A DNA stretch of 64,000 nucleotides from Affinundibacterium baiyunense. Its GTDB lineage: Bacteria; Pseudomonadota; Gammaproteobacteria; Burkholderiales; Burkholderiaceae_D. Positions 62,401 through 64,000 of this stretch are shown here, piece by piece. A program made the translations under genes and the position numbers. The first letter of the stretch is position 1. The number at the start of each line of letters is the position of its first letter. The notes beneath the pieces are model-generated. The model did not search any database. It saw only the letters and a program-made list of their open reading frames with translations, and was not told the DNA's origin. The stretch is taken from assembly GCF_018139645.1 (NCBI RefSeq), contig NZ_JAGSPM010000004.1:343164-407163 (forward strand), written 5' to 3'.

Positions 62401-62522
62401 TTTTCACTCCTATCATGCAACGAAGTATACAGAAGGAATGCTCGAGTGCAATTTATTTCAGATAAGCGGTAATAAAGTCTTGATACGAGGATTTTTCAAA
62501 GAAACTAGCTAATTTCAAAGAG

Positions 62523-63107
62523 TCATTTAACGTTGCACTGTACCTTATCGACCCTAGCCCGCCCTCCTGATGCGATACAAATGTAGCGAGCTCCATCTGA
62601 ACTGGAATTTTGATTTGGTCGGCTGATTGCAAACTGTAAATAGGTTCCATAAACCTGCCCCAAAGAATTAAATTTTATATACTTACGTTTTGGCGTGGGA
62701 ATAATCGAACCTTGCTGCGAAGAGGAAAATAGACGTCCTTGCAATCTTAAAATTTTATCTTTATCGGATAATTTCCCATCACCATTCAAGTCTTGATAAA
62801 TTATCCAACCATCACCCCATCCAGAATTCGAATTTGAATCGCTGTTATCGTCATCACATCGAGGATTACTACTTTCAGCATTCGAGCTTCTGCAGATAAC
62901 AACACTCAATCCATGCTTTATCGATTCAGAACGTGCATACAACAAACTAGCATGCAATTCACTTGCCGCAGTGTAAATACGCATCGAATGAACTAGACCT
63001 GAATAAGAACCAACAGCAAGAACTGAAAGTAATCCTATAAGGAGAAAGACAAAAAGAAGCTCAACCAGCGAAGCACCACGTTCCTTTTCTTTTAAAGTAG
63101 TTTGCAT
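62523..63107 (-). CDS. GspH/FimT-family minor pilin (second copy)
   Basis: The 194-residue pseudopilin is a divergent tandem paralogue of the neighbouring fimT: leader cut before ASLVELLFVFLLIGLLSVLAVGSY, then LLYARSESIKHGLSVVICRSSNAE, and WGDGWIIYQDLNGDGKLSDKD with a DxNxDG calcium-like loop. An Asp/Ser/Asn-rich insert (DDDNSDSNSNS) precedes that loop. It is the first gene of the operon, with 122 bases before the next fimT. Confidence 0.88.
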   Translation of the reverse strand: MQTTLKEKERGASLVELLFVFLLIGLLSVLAVGSYSGLVHSMRIYTAASELHASLLYARSESIKHGLSVVICRSSNAESSNPRCDDDNSDSNSNSGWGDGWIIYQDLNGDGKLSDKDKILRLQGRLFSSSQQGSIIPTPKRKYIKFNSLGQVYGTYLQFAISRPNQNSSSDGARYICIASGGRARVDKVQCNVK

Positions 63108-63468
63108 TACTTCCTCCAGAATTAAGATAAAAGAAATAAAATATCATAAATAAATATTAATAAACACATTTATTTTTATTAATTAAAGCTTGTGGCATTA
63201 ATCAACTCGTGATGGAAGGGGTATTAGCGAGAGATTAAAAGGACAACGGAACAAAAACAAATAAAGGGAATCAGGAATATTTAAACGAAGCTAGCGTGGA
63301 ATCAGGTAGGTAAAAGGTGCACAAAAGAGAATCGGCACAGCAATATAAGAGGAGAAGAGTAAAGACGGAAGAAGGTGAGTAAAGCGGAAATGCAAGGAAT
63401 GGGTAAAAGGCAAGGGTAAAGCAAAGAGTAAAGAGTAAGAAGTGAGAAGGTAAAGCAAAAAAGCAAAA
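63108..63468 (-). other. Intergenic region upstream of the pilus operon, purine-rich on the plus strand
   Basis: About 360 bases. Next to fimT it is AT-rich and would hold the operon promoter. From about 63230 to 63468 the plus strand is almost free of pyrimidine runs and full of AAAG/GTAAAG-like words (for example repeated AGAGTAAAG). Frames through it give only low-complexity peptides and are not called. No RNA gene is seen. Confidence 0.6.
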
Positions 63469-63494
63469 GCCCCTGATTCGTTGGAATCAGGGGC
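63469..63494 (-). terminator. rRNA operon terminator
   Basis: A perfect 10-base GC-rich stem (63469-63478 with 63485-63494) with a 6-base loop is followed on the minus strand by TTTTGCTTTTTT. It lies 16 bases beyond the 5S gene. Confidence 0.93.
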
Positions 63495-63509
63495 ATTCTG
63501 GGATAAGAG

Positions 63510-63622
63510 CCTGACGATGACCTACTTTCACACTGGTTGCAGCACTATCATCGGCGCAAAGTCGTTTCACGGTCCTGTTCGGGATGGGAAGGTGTGGTAC
63601 CAACTTGCTATAGTCATCAGGC
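63510..63622 (-). rRNA. rrf: 5S ribosomal RNA
   Basis: About 113 bases on the minus strand, starting TGCCTGATGACTATAGC and containing CCCATCCCGAACAGGACCG and GATGATAGTG. The ends GCCTGATGAC and GTCATCGTCAGG pair as helix I. The exact ends are estimated from the family pattern. Confidence 0.95.
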
Positions 63623-63890
63623 ATAACTTGTTGACTTGTTGTGGTTCACGTTATTTTGTGAATCGCAACAAATCCAATTGGGAAGAAGTACGCACATCGT
63701 GATCGATATGCTGTAGTCATAATCGGTTGTGACTGCACAAACTCAATTGGCATACACTAATGTAATACTTGTCGTAGTTACCTTGCCTTTGTTCCTAAAA
63801 ATTATCTGGCTTTGCCAGTCATTTTTATCACTTCAAGCTACAAAAAAGTAGGTTTGTACTTTTTTGTAAAGGTTCTATAACTGACCAAAG
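63623..63890 (-). other. 23S-5S internal transcribed spacer
   Basis: About 270 AT-rich bases with no tRNA gene. Near 63840-63870 the complementary strings AAAAAAGTA and TACTTTTTTG face each other, probably a processing stem. Nothing else is seen. Confidence 0.75.
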
Positions 63891-64000
63891 TTATAGGGAC
63901 AAGCCGTACGGGCAATTAGTACTGGTTAGCTTAATGCATTACTGCACTTCCACACCCAGCCTATCAACGTCCTGGTCTCGAACGACCCTTTAAAGAGCTC
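63891..64000 (-). rRNA. rrl: 23S ribosomal RNA, 3' end only
   Basis: On the minus strand the sequence holds the 23S 3' terminal region: GGTCGTTCGAGACCAGGACG, GATAGGCTGGGTGTGGAAG and GCTAACCAGTACTAATTGCC. The gene continues past the window edge. The 3' end is set near 63891 by the terminal helix and could be off by several bases. Confidence 0.95.

Noticed and set aside
63302..63496. A 64-codon minus-strand frame next to the 5S gene
   Set aside because: Low-complexity Leu/Ser/Pro peptide from the purine-rich tract; it also crosses the rRNA terminator.
1..64000. CRISPR array, prophage or insertion sequence
   Set aside because: No regularly spaced direct repeats with unique spacers, and no transposase, integrase or phage structural gene is seen; the repeats present are short tandem units or the PAS duplication.

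Overview
The window reads as chromosome of a betaproteobacterium, most likely Burkholderiales/Oxalobacteraceae (an Undibacterium-like genome would fit). This is inferred from three things: the glyA-nrdR-type IV minor pilin-rRNA arrangement, the 5S rRNA sequence, and the family content at moderate GC. The species was not checked against any database. There is no sign of a prophage, integrase, insertion sequence or CRISPR array. The content is a mix of housekeeping operons and two dedicated sugar-uptake loci.

1-4.6 kb: the 3' part of an MNIO/DUF692 gene with its DUF2063 partner (a RiPP-maturation type pair cut by the window edge), an unknown membrane protein, and a telA-yiaAB pair. 4.6-10.4 kb: a phospholipase D/cardiolipin synthase-like enzyme, then a tight pair of PAS-PAS-PAS HisKA_2 histidine kinase and REC-PAS-GGDEF-EAL response regulator. 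10.4-14.5 kb: a minus-strand run of small or poorly known genes (ATP-grasp-like protein, DUF1801, membrane protein, DUF2059, Mpo1/DUF962, AAA ATPase).

14.6-27.6 kb: a maltodextrin-type locus, all on the minus strand: TonB-dependent receptor, FAD-dependent halogenase, Kef-type antiporter, SLC45-like MFS carrier, secreted GH13 amylase, secreted GH31 glucosidase/transglucosidase, LacI regulator. Two LacI-type operators lie upstream of the receptor. 27.7-31.2 kb: a Lys/Ala-rich DNA-binding-like protein, ppx with a possible Pho box, and a methyltransferase. 31.2-40 kb: a sucrose (sux-like) locus with LacI regulator, TonB-dependent receptor, amylosucrase, fructokinase and MFS carrier. A 738-base regulatory region there holds a perfect 40-base palindrome. 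In both loci the receptor takes sugar through the outer membrane and the MFS carrier takes it through the inner membrane. Maltodextrin is trimmed in the periplasm; sucrose is split in the cytoplasm.

40.1-53 kb: two identical tRNA-Lys genes, then the Tol-Pal cluster (ybgC, tolQ, tolR, tolA, tolB, pal, cpoB), interrupted between tolR and tolA by tamA-tamB, and preceded by ydfG. 53-63.1 kb: glyA and nrdR on the plus strand, facing a minus-strand type IV pilus minor-pilin operon (two fimT-like genes, pilV, pilW, pilX, pilY1, pilE-like). 63.5-64 kb: 5S rRNA and the 3' end of 23S rRNA on the minus strand.

I found no clearly new multi-gene system. The strongest leads are the halogenase and antiporter built into the maltodextrin locus with their own repeat-bearing leader, the tamAB insertion in the tol operon, the 40-base palindrome with LacI half-sites at its core, and the paired LacI boxes and G7 tracts at the two receptor genes.
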